A stretch of 60,000 nucleotides of DNA from Membranipora membranacea (lineage: Eukaryota; Bryozoa; Gymnolaemata; Cheilostomatida; Membraniporidae), in NCBI GenBank assembly GCA_914767715.1, contig OU612070.1, positions 19,954,025 to 20,014,024 on the forward strand, read 5' to 3'. This document shows, piece by piece, positions 1-12,219 of the stretch. The translations under genes and the position numbers were made by a program. The stretch's first letter is position 1; each line of letters begins with the position of its first letter. The notes beneath the pieces are model-generated. The model saw only the letters and a list, made by a program, of their open reading frames with translations. It was not told the DNA's origin and did not search any database.

Positions 1-20
1 CTTGGGCATATGCTTCTTCA

Positions 21-1644
21 ATGATCAAGACTGCACAGCTCAATGGTAGTGACAAAAGTTTACTAATAAACGATGCAGAACTACAAGCTGGCGTTGCTGT
101 ATGTATGATTGGGCTTATATTGAACATAGCAGCTTGTACTACAATCTGTTGCAGCGGGTAGGATCCACAAGCTCACATAATCTATAGGGTACACAAACTG
201 AAAGGCTGGTTCAACAAATATTCGTCACATTGGTCCCCTCGGTAGTTGAATCAATCTTCAAGTCAATATGGGACAATTCCTGTTATTCGGCTATGCCGTA
301 TGCTATACCTCAAAGCGGACAAATGAAAGTCAAATTCACAGGAAAATGAGAAATCTGATGTTTTTTGTCAATCAAATCAAGGTATGTAAATATATAGATG
401 TTTGGTGTAAATGCGTATTAAATTCTTTTCAGGAACAAGAAGAAAAAAATGAGACCACATATGCGGTTTCTGCTGAATATCATTGTCAGTGAAATTTGGA
501 TTTCAATGTCGGGCACAGCTTACTTTACTGTGTCTCTCTATGAAATTTTGCTGCTCCCAAATTCCTTCACAGAAGAGGACACAATTGTTACAATAAACGG
601 AGCAGCTTGTGTCAGCCATATCATAGGCATGTGAGTTAAGTATCTACATCAAATTATGTTTTTATTACTATTAAAATGAATGATTAATTCCCGAACTTTC
701 TTTTCCAAGCTATCCGATGAGCCCCCCGCATACACATGCTCTTCTCACAATACAAGTTGCGTTTGATCAATTAAGGGAAGTTTTCTCTCTTCAACCACTT
801 TCAGGTCCCTAACATGATAGAAGGACAAATATTGACTATAACTGGCCAAAATCCCAAGGAATTTTCATCTGCATCTTCTGATTTCAGATTTTGGATGATT
901 GGTCCGATAGCTAACCTTTTAGGGTTAGCACTGATGTCACTGGATCATTTCATGGCTATCGGTTGGCCACTGAAACACCGTATAATAATGCATGGGAGCG
1001 CTCTTGAGATTCTGATCACATCAGCTTGGTTTTTGGCACTTATTGGCAGTGTTAGTATCTACTCCTTGTCCTATGCCTCAGCCATACAAGCAGTTACCAA
1101 TGTAAGCAGTGCTGACTTTGACATATTATGCAAGATGCAGGCAGAGCAGAATCACCTCAAACCATCCCATTCAGTTTCAAACTACACGGCTATGTTTTTA
1201 ATACTTATTGGTACAGTATTTCTTGCTCTTTTTGTAATGTACTGCTACATTGCATGGGTAGCTCTGAATGCAAGCAAAACAAGATGGTATTATCAACGTT
1301 ACTCCAGGACTACATCCAAAAAAACACGTTCCACTCAAAAGAGAATGAGACAAATTAAAGGAATCGGAACTACAGTACTTTTGCTTGTTTTGTTCATTAT
1401 ATTGTGGGCACCAGTAGGAATATTCTATATACTTGAGCTCACAAGCAACCCTGTTTTACCTTCAGATCAGGAGAGTTTGATGAAGATTGAGAGGAATCTT
1501 ATAGTTGTAGTTTGTTGCACATCACTTGTTGATGTAGGTATCTACTTCATGAGATCAAGACAACGAACCGTCGTGCTCAAGCGTTACAGGCAGCAAAGAC
1601 GCAAAGTCGGTGTGCCTTCTTCATTGATGTCGTATAAGAAATAA
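21..1644 (+). CDS. Rhodopsin-like (class A) GPCR, 3 exons, intact
   Basis: Exons 21-157, 433-630 and 888-1644 join in consistent phase (both junctions phase 2, GT-AG) into one frame of 363 codons plus stop TAA. Seven hydrophobic segments are visible at about residues 23-44, 57-87, 105-130, 152-172, 212-235, 269-292 and 314-333. Intracellular loop 1 is the basic SGNKKKKMRPH stretch made by the first splice. TM6 carries LWAP in place of CWxP. The DRY position at the end of TM3 reads DHF, and TM7 ends DVGIYF in place of NPxxY, so this is a divergent receptor whose ligand I cannot name. An N-terminal N-glycosylation site (NGS) precedes TM1. The frame stays open upstream to the window edge, so the true start could lie outside. 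A tandem broken copy follows at 3.7-4.9 kb. Exon structure is seen directly; GPCR function is family inference. Confidence 0.8.
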
Positions 1645-1975
1645 TTATGAACTTAATGCTGTCACATCTATTGCCTCTAAGAACTTTTTTTTGAAATAGA
1701 TCTGATTTGGAATTAAATGTAATAATAAGAATTAATGATATTTGTTTAACAGTCAACCTCAACTTCTTCGAGAAAATGGTTTTAATTGAAGTTGTTTAAA
1801 ATATTCCTAGGACAGTTGTATGTTTAGAATATTATTTCTACTTATTGAATATCTATTTGCATCATGTAACACCATTATCCTTTTTATTTGAAGTCAATTA
1901 CAAATTATATTTTCTCTAACATGTGCATGTTCCAAAACTTGCTAATGTTCACAGTAGCAACACATTTGTAACATA

Positions 1976-1981
1976 AATAAA
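1976..1981 (+). promoter_or_regulatory. Polyadenylation signal candidate of the GPCR gene
   Basis: A canonical AATAAA lies about 330 bases after the GPCR stop codon on the same strand in an AT-rich 3' flank. It is a reasonable end-processing signal, but the hexamer is common in this AT-rich DNA. Confidence 0.4.
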
Positions 1982-3681
1982 GCATAATGTGTGCTGAGAT
2001 CTAGTGTAGCTTCAAAATTGTGACTCCTCATCAGCCAGCGACGTTTTTTTTATCACTTCATATTAAACAATATAGAAGTCTTACTGTGCAATTTCAAAAA
2101 AGATCTCTTTGAAATTTTTCTTTTTATTATGCTAGTACTTTTTTTTCTAATACAAACAATTTATTTATTGTAAAAATACGCCTATCATGGTTGCTTCACT
2201 AGGTAGGGTAGATTGTATAGAACATCAAGCATTCCGGTTGTCACAGGTAACTCCCTGAAATAATTTGGGTAAGAATAGGACACTGACTGTTTTGGTGAGT
2301 TTTAACTGTCAGTGATTGATTGTCTAAACTTCCTACCTGATCGAACTCAAAACACTGTTAAAACTGTTGACCCCGGATACCCAGCAGTACAGGTCTTACG
2401 ATATAATTAAAATCTTAATTCATAAACTACAAAGTCTTGCTCCATCATAAAGTTTGACTTGAATTTTTCCATGTTATCACCTCAGCAGTCACCTGATCTA
2501 TGGCATAGAAGTGCCAGGAAAGATATTGACCTTTGCACATGTATGTTGTTAGACACTGCTCTAGCCTAGCCTGCGCTCTGAAGGAGAATCAAAGATATGA
2601 AGGGGCTTAACAAACCAGCTAAAGCAAACTCCTAAATACGCAGAAAATTATTTGAACAAAGTTTTAGTTTATTCTTAGTGTATTTGTGAAAGGAGATGGT
2701 AGTGAACACAAAAAAACCTCTTAAACATGCATCAAAACGCTGGTTGTCATTTCTATTTAACGGTAACAAATCTCTGGGTTAAAGATACAAAAGTACAGTA
2801 TGCACTAAAGACTGAATGCTTTGACACTTCCGGTATAATCATTCATGTGAGCGGATGGCAAGGGGAGATCAAGAAGTGTGGTACAGTTATAGGATTGTAT
2901 TTCCCTTTTAATTCCCCTCCCTCTGTTGAGATACATAACATTGGAACACTTATATAACTTTTTATTTGGAAGCTTAAGCCTCAGATTTAGAAGTATTTTA
3001 ACCTGGGAGAAACTTTCAAGATGGCTACCTGCCAATTTCAAATTTCAATTAATCAGAGAATGACAAAATCTCGGATCACAAAACATAATCCGATGGAAAT
3101 AATGATTATGGAATCAGGAAGCCCAGTATCCCTGATATCACTCCATCTAATTGCATCATGTCAACCTGATGAATGATTGACAGTCAATTGTGAACTATCA
3201 TCACGCTAAGGTAGAAATCTTCATCCCCTTCGTTTATTCTTGATCCTTGTTCGGACAAGAAGGAAAAGCACGGGAAGGCTGCAATTTAGGTTAGTCTCTA
3301 ATATCCTGGATATCTTGATAAACAACTAATTACTGCTATAATTGACAACTGCAAACATATTCGCATTTCATCCGCAGCTCCACCAATCTAGAAACTACTG
3401 CTCTGTGAGCGCTATGGCTTGTATTCTGGGTTTATTGCTAGCACAGAAAATTTTCTCGAATTCAATTAGCTGACTTGACAAACTTGCGTTAATTAGTTCC
3501 TGGTATTTATGGAGGATAAGCCTTCATAATCTGTACAGGACAAAAATTACAGACAATTTTCGTGTGGCATAGAATACATTCCTGGTAAAACAACCGGCCA
3601 ATAAAAATTGATTAAAGTTGTCCTGTCATCAGATAAATAAGTATATGAGCCCTTAGTTATTTACAAGACTTTTGATTTCAG
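1982..3681. other. Intergenic stretch between GPCR gene and its broken copy
   Basis: No exon with splice signals and no recognisable transposon protein was found. Counterparts of GPCR exons 1 and 2 were looked for ahead of the broken copy at 3682 and not seen, which suggests that only the 3' part was duplicated. Confidence 0.4.
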
Positions 3682-4912
3682 ATTTCGTATGATGAGTCCC
3701 ATAGGCAACCTTTTTGGACTAGCACTGTGAAGAATGTTGTGTATTTTAGTTCTAAACCTCTAGTCAAAATGTTATTCAAAAGCTTTATAATGTCCCTCAT
3801 CTCCTATTGTTTACCTTTCATTTTTACTTGTATCTATGCCAGTGATAAAAAGGCTATCAGAAAGATTTTTTGAGATTGTTTTAAACTTGTTATTGAGTAT
3901 CACGGCATAGATTTACACATTCAGAAGCTAACCAAAACATTTGCCATCAAATACATAGAAGACGATGATCATTTCATTAATGAATTTTTGAGTCAATGCC
4001 CCTCCGGAAGATATCGTACTGTTAAATATAGAGGAGCATGGGGCAGAGACAGTTTTTACGCCACCTTGTAATACTATAAATGATAATTTGTTTCAAACAA
4101 TCCTATAGAGCTTTTTTCCATTTTTGTTCATGTCTTCTTTTTAAGGCCAGTATTTACACCGAATTTCGCAACATGTAATATTGTCTGTGATATGTAATAA
4201 ATCAATCAAACAAGCACTGATGTCCTTGGATCACTTTATTGCAATTGGTTGCCCACTCAAACATAGTAGACTACTTTGTAGATGTACGGTAGAGATGCTG
4301 ATCACATCTGCGTGGATTATGGCAACCATCTTCGGATTCGCTTTCCAATCTTCAACCTACGTGTCAGTTATTCTAGCAATTACCAACATCAGTAGCGTTG
4401 ACTTTGAGACATTGTGTGAGAAAGAGGCAGAGCTGAAACACCTAACAAGAGACCATTCAAAGATAAATACGACAGTAATATACTTGACATTCATTGGTTT
4501 GGTGTTCCTCGCTATTCTTTATGTACTGCTACATAGCACGGGTAGTTCTTAAAGCCATTGAAACCAAGTGGTTTTTTCAAAGATACTCCTGCACTTCAAC
4601 CAAGGATGCACGTTCAGCTCAAAAGAGAAAGAAACAAGTTAAAGGAATTGGAACTACTATACTTTTGCTTGCAGCACTTATACTGTTGTGGGCACCGGTA
4701 AAAGTATATTTTAGGCCTATACTTTTTCTCACAGAAAAACTTGTATTATTTTCGAAGCCCAATGAAAAGATTGAGAACATTCACTCAGTTTTAGTTTGCT
4801 GCACAGCATTGGTTGATGTAGGTATATCTACTTCATGAGATCAAAGGAAGGAGCTGCTGTGTTGAAGCACTACAGACACAAGAGACGAGTAATCTTAACG
4901 CAACAGTTATAA
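3682..4912 (+). pseudogene. Broken tandem copy of GPCR exon 3
   Basis: After a matching TTTCAG acceptor the sequence follows exon 3 of the neighbouring GPCR (LMSLDHFIAIGCPLKH, KGIGTTILLLAALILLWAP, VCCTALVDVGI). Three lesions break it. A LINE fragment sits between 3728 and 4212, exactly where the intact gene reads LALMSL. A 2-nt deletion lies near 4518-4524 in TM5. A 2-nt insertion lies near 4823, just before the FMRS motif of TM7. Exons 1 and 2 are not present upstream. The coding match with the intact gene is still clear, so the duplication is not very old. Non-functional as a receptor unless sequencing errors explain the frameshifts; the insertion alone is disabling. Confidence 0.85.
3728..4212 (+). 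mobile_element. LINE (non-LTR retrotransposon) 3' end inserted in GPCR copy
   Basis: The translation keeps the typical C-terminal end of a LINE polyprotein: a block with LFKSFIMSLISYCLPF, then SDKKAIRKIF, and farther on NEFLSQCPSGRYR and GRDSFYATL. Stops interrupt it, so it is a 5'-truncated dead copy. It ends in a simple AATC/A-rich tail and is flanked by the 7-bp direct repeat AGCACTG (3721-3727 and 4213-4219), the expected target-site duplication. In the intact receptor this heptamer occurs once at the same codon position. Confidence 0.85.
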
Positions 4913-6829
4913 AAGTCTGGAGTAATTCCTAAGTCAGTTTAATTTTCTTATTTTGAAATTTTCATTTTAATGTTTTCATGGGTTCTCAAGATAGGTCGAG
5001 AATAAGCAGCATTATCTTCATCATTTTCCATTCTTACATTCACTCAACCACACTATATAATGATAAAACACAAGAAATAACAATGTTCTTTGTGAAAAAT
5101 GTGCTTTTTTTGATACAATTTTCTGTTGGTCAACCTGACAACTTCCAACTTCATCTCCAAATTGTGTCGAATCTGTTATTGAAGACAAGCAATTTGCTTG
5201 TTTTTAGCTGGGCTCAACACCCTCAGAGTTCACCCATGTCAGTTCAAGTGAAAATTTAATCTCTGCCTAAAGACTATATGTGACTTTTCATGATAAGGTG
5301 TGTTGGACCACACTTGAAGATATGTGAATATTTATTTATTTATTTATTTATTGAGGTTTTCTAAAAGTTTATAATTAAAGCAAATTAAAATAACTTGTTG
5401 ACCTCACTTTTTTTTTGGAGACATGAGCTAGGAACTGTTCAATCAGTACAAATTGTTAAAATTTGATTTGATAAAAAATAATAGTAAACTATAAATATAC
5501 TGTTATGAATCTCTCTGACACTGAGAACCCGTCAACAGGGCAATCAAACTTGACACCATCAGGTAAATATAAAATATTACCAATATGTTATAGTGGTACT
5601 TTTGTCATCAAAGAGAACTGCAGTTGTTTGACGTGTTTGACACTTTCACATGTCTAGAGGTGTCATTCTTGGCTCTTATTTACGAAAATAACATTCTCAT
5701 CAATCAGTTGCAAATATCAACAACCCAAACAGGATTGACGCAATTCGTTATAGATGTGTGAACGATAAAAACTTGTTTCAAAAAAATTCTTAGCAAGTAC
5801 AAGCTTTTTCATTTCACTAGCAACTTTCCACCACTAAGAAATAACTGTATAAATATTAGGATACAATAATAGTATAAATAATTAGTATAAATAGTATAAA
5901 TAATTAGTATAAATAATTAGTATATATAATTGGTATAAAATATAGGATAAATAATTATTATAGTACAATATTAGTATAAATAATAGGATACAATTATCAA
6001 TTGTTTGTTGCCACTAAGCTCAGAAAGAACGGATACCCAAAACAAAATACCTGCACAAAGAATTAGGTGAGAACGCTGTTTCCTCAGTTTTCCAAAGCTA
6101 TACCTCAGGAATTGCTGAATTGTTAGCAGAATAATCTAATCAATAACCATACCAATATCGGCCCACATCAGAAGCAGTGACTACAGAATATCTAAAGCAA
6201 GCTTCCAAATGTGTTTTGATCTATTTGGATTTTGCATAACTGTATCTATGATTGTGTTTTAAAGAAAATCAGTTCACAATGTATCCAATGAATTATTTTC
6301 CTAATCCATCACCCACTCATTAGTCTCTGTTTTATGACAGATTGGGTTACAGGGAGTGCAGATTTGTGACCATATGTCAGCTTGTTTATTTCCATAAATC
6401 CTATGTTCTGGCACTCAAGTGACCTTGGCATTATATGTGCAAACAATTTCAACTTGTGTCAGTACTCCATTACTATTTTGGAAGTGTGTATATATGATTT
6501 AAGGGCATGACACAGTCAGTACACATGCTTGTCAAAGTGCCAAAGGAGTCAAAACCTACTGCAGTTAACTTTGGTGACAAAAGTGCCACTATGAATTCTG
6601 CACAAGGAAGTTATATTTTTTGCAATATTTACATAATATGTCGAATCTTTAGACACTTTGACATACACATTGCAAGTCTTCTGATCAAGTTTCCCATCAT
6701 CTCATGAAACGCTGTGTGCCATGGAAAGGTCTTACAAAGGCTCATCCCATTAGAAGAGATTAGATCAATAATCTGTCTTTATATTATAAATATTTTAACC
6801 TTTGACCGCATTTATTTATTTCCCTAACC
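4913..6829. other. AT-rich intergenic DNA with simple repeats
   Basis: There is no convincing gene here. A short TTTA/TATT run lies at about 5331-5354 and an array of TAGTATAAATAAT-like units at 5855-5992. The small open frames lack start context, splice partners and known motifs. Confidence 0.4.
5855..5992. repeat. AT-rich tandem repeat, about 13-bp unit
   Basis: Imperfect copies of TAGTATAAATAAT follow one another for about 140 bases with slips to shorter units. It is a simple microsatellite-like array in intergenic DNA. Confidence 0.7.
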
Positions 6830-7439
6830 CATATTCAATGAGAGGTTTGCAACAAACCTGATGAGCTCCATAGGTTCCATAACTTAAATCTACTTGCTCA
6901 GAGAGAGAAAATTGTACTGATCTAGCTTAACGACACCAAAGCTTCAAACAGGGATGTTGCTGGATTCTATTGTCGTTTTATGTTCAATAATTTCAGCAAA
7001 TTCCAGCAAAATGTTCTGTTAAGAATGAACATGTTTAGAAAAATTATCAATATTTTTGTCTCTCGTTTCTCTGGTAATATATGCCCATGCAGTTGTACGA
7101 TATTTTCGTACATCATCAAGTTCTTTTTACGAGGTCGGGGAGAAGAAATCCAACTTATTGTTTTTTACTTTATTCACTACATTTTATTTTAACCAACCTG
7201 GTATGACAATAAGTAATCAGTAATCAGTAATCTTTGATACGAAAATACAGCAGTCTTTTATCCATCAGGTGTGTTTTCTTTAAGTTCTGGTTCCAAAAAG
7301 CTGACGTGCCTTGGGCCCCTAGCGCTTTTATAGCAGCTACTCCAGGCCAGACACATCAACTGTACATTAGTTATTTTTATGATTACAATCTGTTCTTGTC
7401 ACAGGAAACCATCATTCATTCAGTGCCGTGACCGAAGGA

Positions 7440-7608
7440 AGTTCACATAGATAAGATATGAAAACAGGGGAGACGACATTAGCATTAATCCAAGTTCACC
7501 TCGACCAGATATGAAAACAGCGGGCACGACATTAGCATTTATCCAAGTTTACATCGATCAGATATTAAAACAGGGGAAACGACATTATCATTTATCTAAG
7601 TTCACATC
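7440..7608. repeat. Tandem repeat, about 60-bp unit, three copies
   Basis: Three successive units share GATATGAAAACAG, then CGACATTAGCATT and ATCCAAGTT, each about 60 bases long and a few per cent apart. They sit just downstream of the left lectin gene. I saw no such array at the corresponding place in the right arm. Confidence 0.75.
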
Positions 7609-7667
7609 ATTCAATTATAAAACAATGGAAATATGCATTATTTGAGCTCTGCTGTCTCTACTTATTG

Positions 7668-7768
7668 AGCATCCTGTAGGAGAGGTATACACCCGAGGGT
7701 GCTGGGGGCCGGAACAATCAACAATGAAAGCTCCCCCAGTGGGACTCAAACCCTTAGTCCTTAACAAG
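7668..7768 (-). mobile_element. SINE fragment (tRNA-like B box)
   Basis: On the minus strand a B-box-like GGTTTGAGTCCC is followed by a SINE-like body ending near CTCCTACAGGATGC. The right arm at about 20755-20785 reads straight from AAGGACTA to GGATGCC without these roughly 95 bases. So the arms differ here by an insertion or a deletion. Confidence 0.5.
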
Positions 7769-7951
7769 GTCATCTGATTTATATGTTCCACAGTCAGCAT
7801 AAAAAGTCTGATAAAGTCATGCATCCCCTGACCACAATGAAGAATTATACGGTAAATAGCTTTTGTTTTCTCAACAGTAGGTAGTCTAAAACATGAGATG
7901 AATTGTTAGTCATAGACATTGCTTTTCTAATAAAATAATACAGATACATTT

Positions 7952-10879
7952 TCATACTTGAGATCCATAAACCTGCACCTCAGTTAAATGAAAATACTTG
8001 AGCTGTGTCAATGTGTTCTGAACCTGAACAAACTGTCCAAACATGACAGACCTACAGATAATGAATGCTGAGGCATTTAGCTGTCCCTCCATTTGTCTGC
8101 AAAAATTATCTCCGGTGTTGCTTGTGTAGAAGATATTTCCAATAGTCTCGCTTACCGTGACTGTGATGTTAACGATTTGCACCCGGTGCGCTACAAAATA
8201 ATAAAAAAATGTGAGGATGGAAATGCTTAATGATTAAAAACTACTCAGAAATGTGATGGCATTCAAATGATGATTGTTCCCTGAAAAAAACTTCTGGGCG
8301 AATTTTATGAATGTTTGGTTAAATGTTGGTTAAAATCCCAATGGTTAGTCACTCACCACATCGTGGCGGCGAAATAGTGTGCCTTAAGGGCGAGGCTGCA
8401 ATGTCTGCGCCAATTTGCTCTCAGTTTGTAGGCAGATCGGAGCACACCTGGGGGTCCACCAACTCCCAGTAGTCAGTGGACTGCAGTGGGATTCGAACCC
8501 TCGACCTTCAACATGTGCGTGCTGAAGGACCGGCACTCCTACCACTGAGCCACCTCCTTCTTTTATAATGTATTTATTTTTAATCTTTGTCCCGATGTTG
8601 AACGTGTTTCATGGTTACCGCACTGGGTGATCGCATTATTTCCACAACAGTTTTCGACTGATGAGGAAGTACTGCACAAAATTAAGAACAAGAGAAATAG
8701 CTTGAGACCTAACTCTTTATCTTAAGGTACTACTGCATAAGCTGCTTTTACCTTCGCTAGCGACATTTTTAAGGTTAACAGCTTGGACGCAGGAATGAAC
8801 CGATAAGTCGACTCTCCACCAAGCTCCATATTCTTCTCGAGTATGGAAAAATGTTGAATCATCGTTGTCGTTACCGTTGCGGGAGCGGTAGCTGTTTTGT
8901 AGTTTGGTACTCATACTTGCTGTCTTCTCTGGAACATAGAGTATACACCATACCTTTCAAAATTAAACCGTGAAAGATTCACTTTTATGTAATACGCTAA
9001 CGAACCTGTTTTATTCGCTGATCTCTAGAAAACCATTTGCTGAATCAGACAAAGACAACAGAAAGTACCACTGTTTATCGGTTCAAGCAAAGAGACATAC
9101 TTAGTCCCGGGCAAAATCAGGACGTATGAAAATAACTTAGTATATACCCAGTCATTACCCTTCAAGATCCTTGTCAACACCAAATCCAAAAATTGTTTTT
9201 GTCATAACACTAACATGAAACATTGTCTTCACAGTGATTTAATCACACCCAAATCAGAGGTGTTTCCCTATACTCTAGAACAGCTGTGGGCAACCTGCTG
9301 TATTTTTGCCAGTGCAGCGTAATGACCAATCTTTTGCGGCCTAATTGTGGCCTCGTGCCTGAAAAATTTTTTACACGCTTTCCATTTTGTAATGTGGATA
9401 TTCAAGTGTGTAGGCACAACATAGTTCAAAATAGTGGACGTTCAGCATTAAGCGTGGAGCCAAGCTTCCGAAGCTGTTTCTGGACAAAATCATCCTAATT
9501 GTACTGGTGCCAACTACTTTTTCTAGTGCTTTATTTTCAAAATTACCCAGAGCGGTGACATTTGGATGTTCGAAGAAAAATGTTCCATAAAATCATATAG
9601 TGTTAGTTGTTATTGTTTTTTAGCAAATCTGTCATTTTGAACATGAAATGCAGAGTATCAACGTGGCTGAAATGTTCCAGATTGCATCTAATTTAACAAG
9701 CATTCGCATAAATTTCCCCATTGTGGAAGGGCTAAAGAACCCCTCCCGCACCCACCCTGCCCTTTTTCCATACAAATGCAGAATTGGGATACAGACATCC
9801 ACACAGCCAAATCAATCATCACACCACAGACCTTCACAAGATTTGTTAAATTAGCATTTCTGTTGAGCTGAAGTTCTTTGCAACATACCACAGCTTTTAC
9901 ACCTAACTCTGTTTTAGTTTGTACAAAATTGTTACTCCGGTTCCGATTTTATAGCTGAAAGATACGTTGCAGCCTTTGAGTTGAGCCTGTGCCTTTTCAG
10001 AAAAGGTGGAATAAAACAAAATAATATAGTAGGCATTTTTTGTCCATTCATAATAATATCCGGGCGGCCTAGTTGTTAAGATGCAGGACTGCTGATCACA
10101 GTGGTCTCGAGTTTGATCATGAGTGCGAGTTATGATTAACTAGTTGTAACAATGTACTGCTAAATGGTAGTTGAAGTTAAATTACTCACTAGGCCAGAGT
10201 GAGTGGTACCAAAATAACTGTAACCTTTGGCCCCATTGGTCAGGACCTGTATTAGCCAAAATCTTCATGGTAGGCTCTAGCAGCTACGTGTTTTTATTGT
10301 GACATCATAAGTGTGCTTCTACTGTTGCACAGCAGCGTATGCTCCCAAATATTCATTATTTCACTGCATCAACAGCAGCCCCTTACTCTCATATGCACAC
10401 AGATGACTGTCTGTATGGATATAGACATAATAGGATTATGTTTCAAGCTCTGATCTTTCTTTGTACAGATGACTTGTGTGATACTTACGTAGCGCAAGAT
10501 TGTCTTGGAACAATATAGTCTGATTGATGAAGATATCAATGCCATCTCCTGCCTCTTCTGTTGTTGCATTCAGATTGACACATTTGTAGAGGAAGCAATT
10601 GAATTCAGGACTGCCAGCCTGAAAACTGAATGCTTCACTCTGACCATTTGAATTTTGTAACGCGCATTCCATCTTGTTCTTGACTTGCCGTGACTTATAC
10701 AGGTGTAGACTGCTATTGAGCACATGCATGTGTTTGAAGTAATGGCCATTCTTCATAGTCAAGTTTTCGAACTCTGATTCAGGATGCAGATATCGAACCC
10801 CTGAGGAAGCTGATAGCGGCTTCAGTATAAGCAGTAGGTGTGTAATACCCAAAGCAAAATTTGTCAGGATAAGCTTCAT
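7952..10879 (-). CDS. Secreted PAN/apple-like + F-type lectin (F5/8C) protein, left copy
   Basis: Exons 10879-10489, 8928-8752 and 8190-7952 (minus strand) join in phases 1 and 1 into 268 codons plus stop. Residues 1-24 form a signal peptide. Residues about 45-125 hold a Cys-bearing block (MECALQN, FSFQAG, FNCFLYKC) resembling a PAN/apple fold. The F-type lectin domain begins at NLALR, then FFHTREEYGAWWRVDL, and ends in FVQVQN and EVQVYG, the family's closing strands. The fucose signature H-X26-R-X-D-X4-R/K is degenerate: His is at the exact spacing, the first Arg is Val, Asp is Ser, the last Arg is kept. Intron 1 is swollen by mobile elements. The right copy at 18.57 kb has the same exon plan. 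Lectin fold is well supported; the ligand is unknown. Confidence 0.85.
8330..8572 (-). mobile_element. tRNA-derived SINE in lectin intron 2
   Basis: On the minus strand a Pol III A box TGGCTCAGTGGT (8541-8552) and a perfect B box GGTTCGAATCC (8489-8499) open a body of about 240 bases. The tRNA-like part has no good acceptor stem, so it is a SINE head and not a working tRNA. The matching intron of the right lectin copy lacks it, so it entered after the duplication or was lost there. Confidence 0.8.
9260..10060. mobile_element. Left-arm-specific insertion, possibly hAT-type non-autonomous DNA element
   Basis: The left lectin intron 1 is 1560 bases against 617 in the right copy. The extra DNA starts near CAGCTGTGGGCAACCTGC at about 9281, which looks like the CAG-type end of hAT elements. 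I could not find a matching right terminus or an 8-bp target repeat, so the class is a guess; the insertion itself is supported by comparing the two arms. Confidence 0.4.
10061..10305 (+). mobile_element. Second tRNA-derived SINE in lectin intron 1
   Basis: The segment opens with GGGCGGCCTAGTTGTTAAG, a decayed A-box region, followed by GGTCTCGAGTTTGATC, a decayed B-box region, then a SINE-type body. It has a different body from the one at 8.33-8.57 kb and lies on the other strand. It is absent from the right arm. Confidence 0.6.
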
Positions 10880-12219
10880 GCCGGCTGAAATGTGATGTAT
10901 CAGATTGAACATTGATGAGGCAATATTTCTGCTAATAATATGAATTATTGACAAACTGAGCGATATGCAATTTCAAAACAGTTAATCATGCATTTTATTT
11001 TAAAGGTCCAACAACAAGAAACAATCATCATCTTCATCCATTTACCAGTCAATGGCTCCATAAGATAATTTGTATCATAAAATCTTACAATAATGTACAA
11101 TAAGCGGTACGGAATGATAATGTGGCAGCAAACATTGGTGATTCCAGCAATATTCAATCGTCTATTATAATTAAGCGTTATTTTCATAATCTCTTATCGA
11201 TTTTCTCGTACAGTTATATTCGTAGTGGCATTCAAAAATAAAAAAAAGATTGTTGTCGTGAATGGAAATTAATGGAGTTGATACGTCTCATTAATTCTAA
11301 GTCTTGCTAATGTGACAGACATTCAACTTATAGTCAACATATAAATGTCAACTATTTTAATCATCATTGTAAAACATAAAATCGCCATAATAATTATACA
11401 TTCTGCAATATAGTTTTGATTGTGAATCATATTTCTTCTACTGATCAAAGCAGAGTAACTACTGATCACAAAAAAAAAACACTCGATTCAAAAAGTATCG
11501 AGAGAGTTGATGACTAGCAAGAATAGCTCACCAATACACAAACGAATACTTATAAAACAATAGCTTTTTTTTAACTTTATTGGCATATAATAGTAAATTT
11601 TCTACTGATGCATCATTACAGAAATTAAAACCCCATTGGTTAGTTATGCTTATTCCCCAGCACTCATGTCAAAATAATGCAATATCTAACTTTGTCGCAG
11701 GGTCATGACATTACTTCACACACAGGGGCTTGATAAATGTTGAAAATATGTGTAGGGTTGGTGCATACAACATAATTAATGTGTACAAACTTATAAACAA
11801 CCTCAAGGTTCACATGACAATTGGCTTGACGGTACAGCCAAATGCCATAAATTAGATTACCATTCCTAGGCTCTAACCACAGCAGGTAATTGGATTTTCA
11901 CGTGGAGCTCCAGTCAAATTTTTCTTTTCAATTTATTTCTCTATCGTTCCACATTTTTTACAATTATCTTCACTCCGGGGCATCAAAGTTTCGGATATAT
12001 GGAGGAAAAAATAAAGCCTTTCCTATCCTATTGATAACAAAAGGTGACTCAGTTATCATAGAATATTTGCGTGATTCTATCAGATGACAAGCTTGTCACC
12101 ATCATTCAAATTTAAAATATCAAACAATTTTATTTTGAGCAAAGAGATTTGCTCTACGCTTGGCCTATCTTTTCCATTGAACATTATAGTTTGTCACTCA
12201 CGGCGTCAGTCAAGACCTC
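10880..12219. other. Upstream flank of left lectin gene
   Basis: This stretch matches 17.6-18.57 kb of the right arm (for example the CGATTTTCTCGTACAG block near 11195 and TTGACGGTACAGCC near 11827). It probably holds the lectin promoter and 5' untranslated region: a TTTCAG acceptor-like site lies directly before the start-codon region, hinting at a non-coding first exon. No other gene is seen. Confidence 0.4.

Noticed and set aside
8489-8552. Candidate tRNA genes from good A and B boxes (also at 12531, 23500 and 58901)
   Set aside because: No paired acceptor stem or credible anticodon arm, and each is followed by a SINE-type or MITE body.
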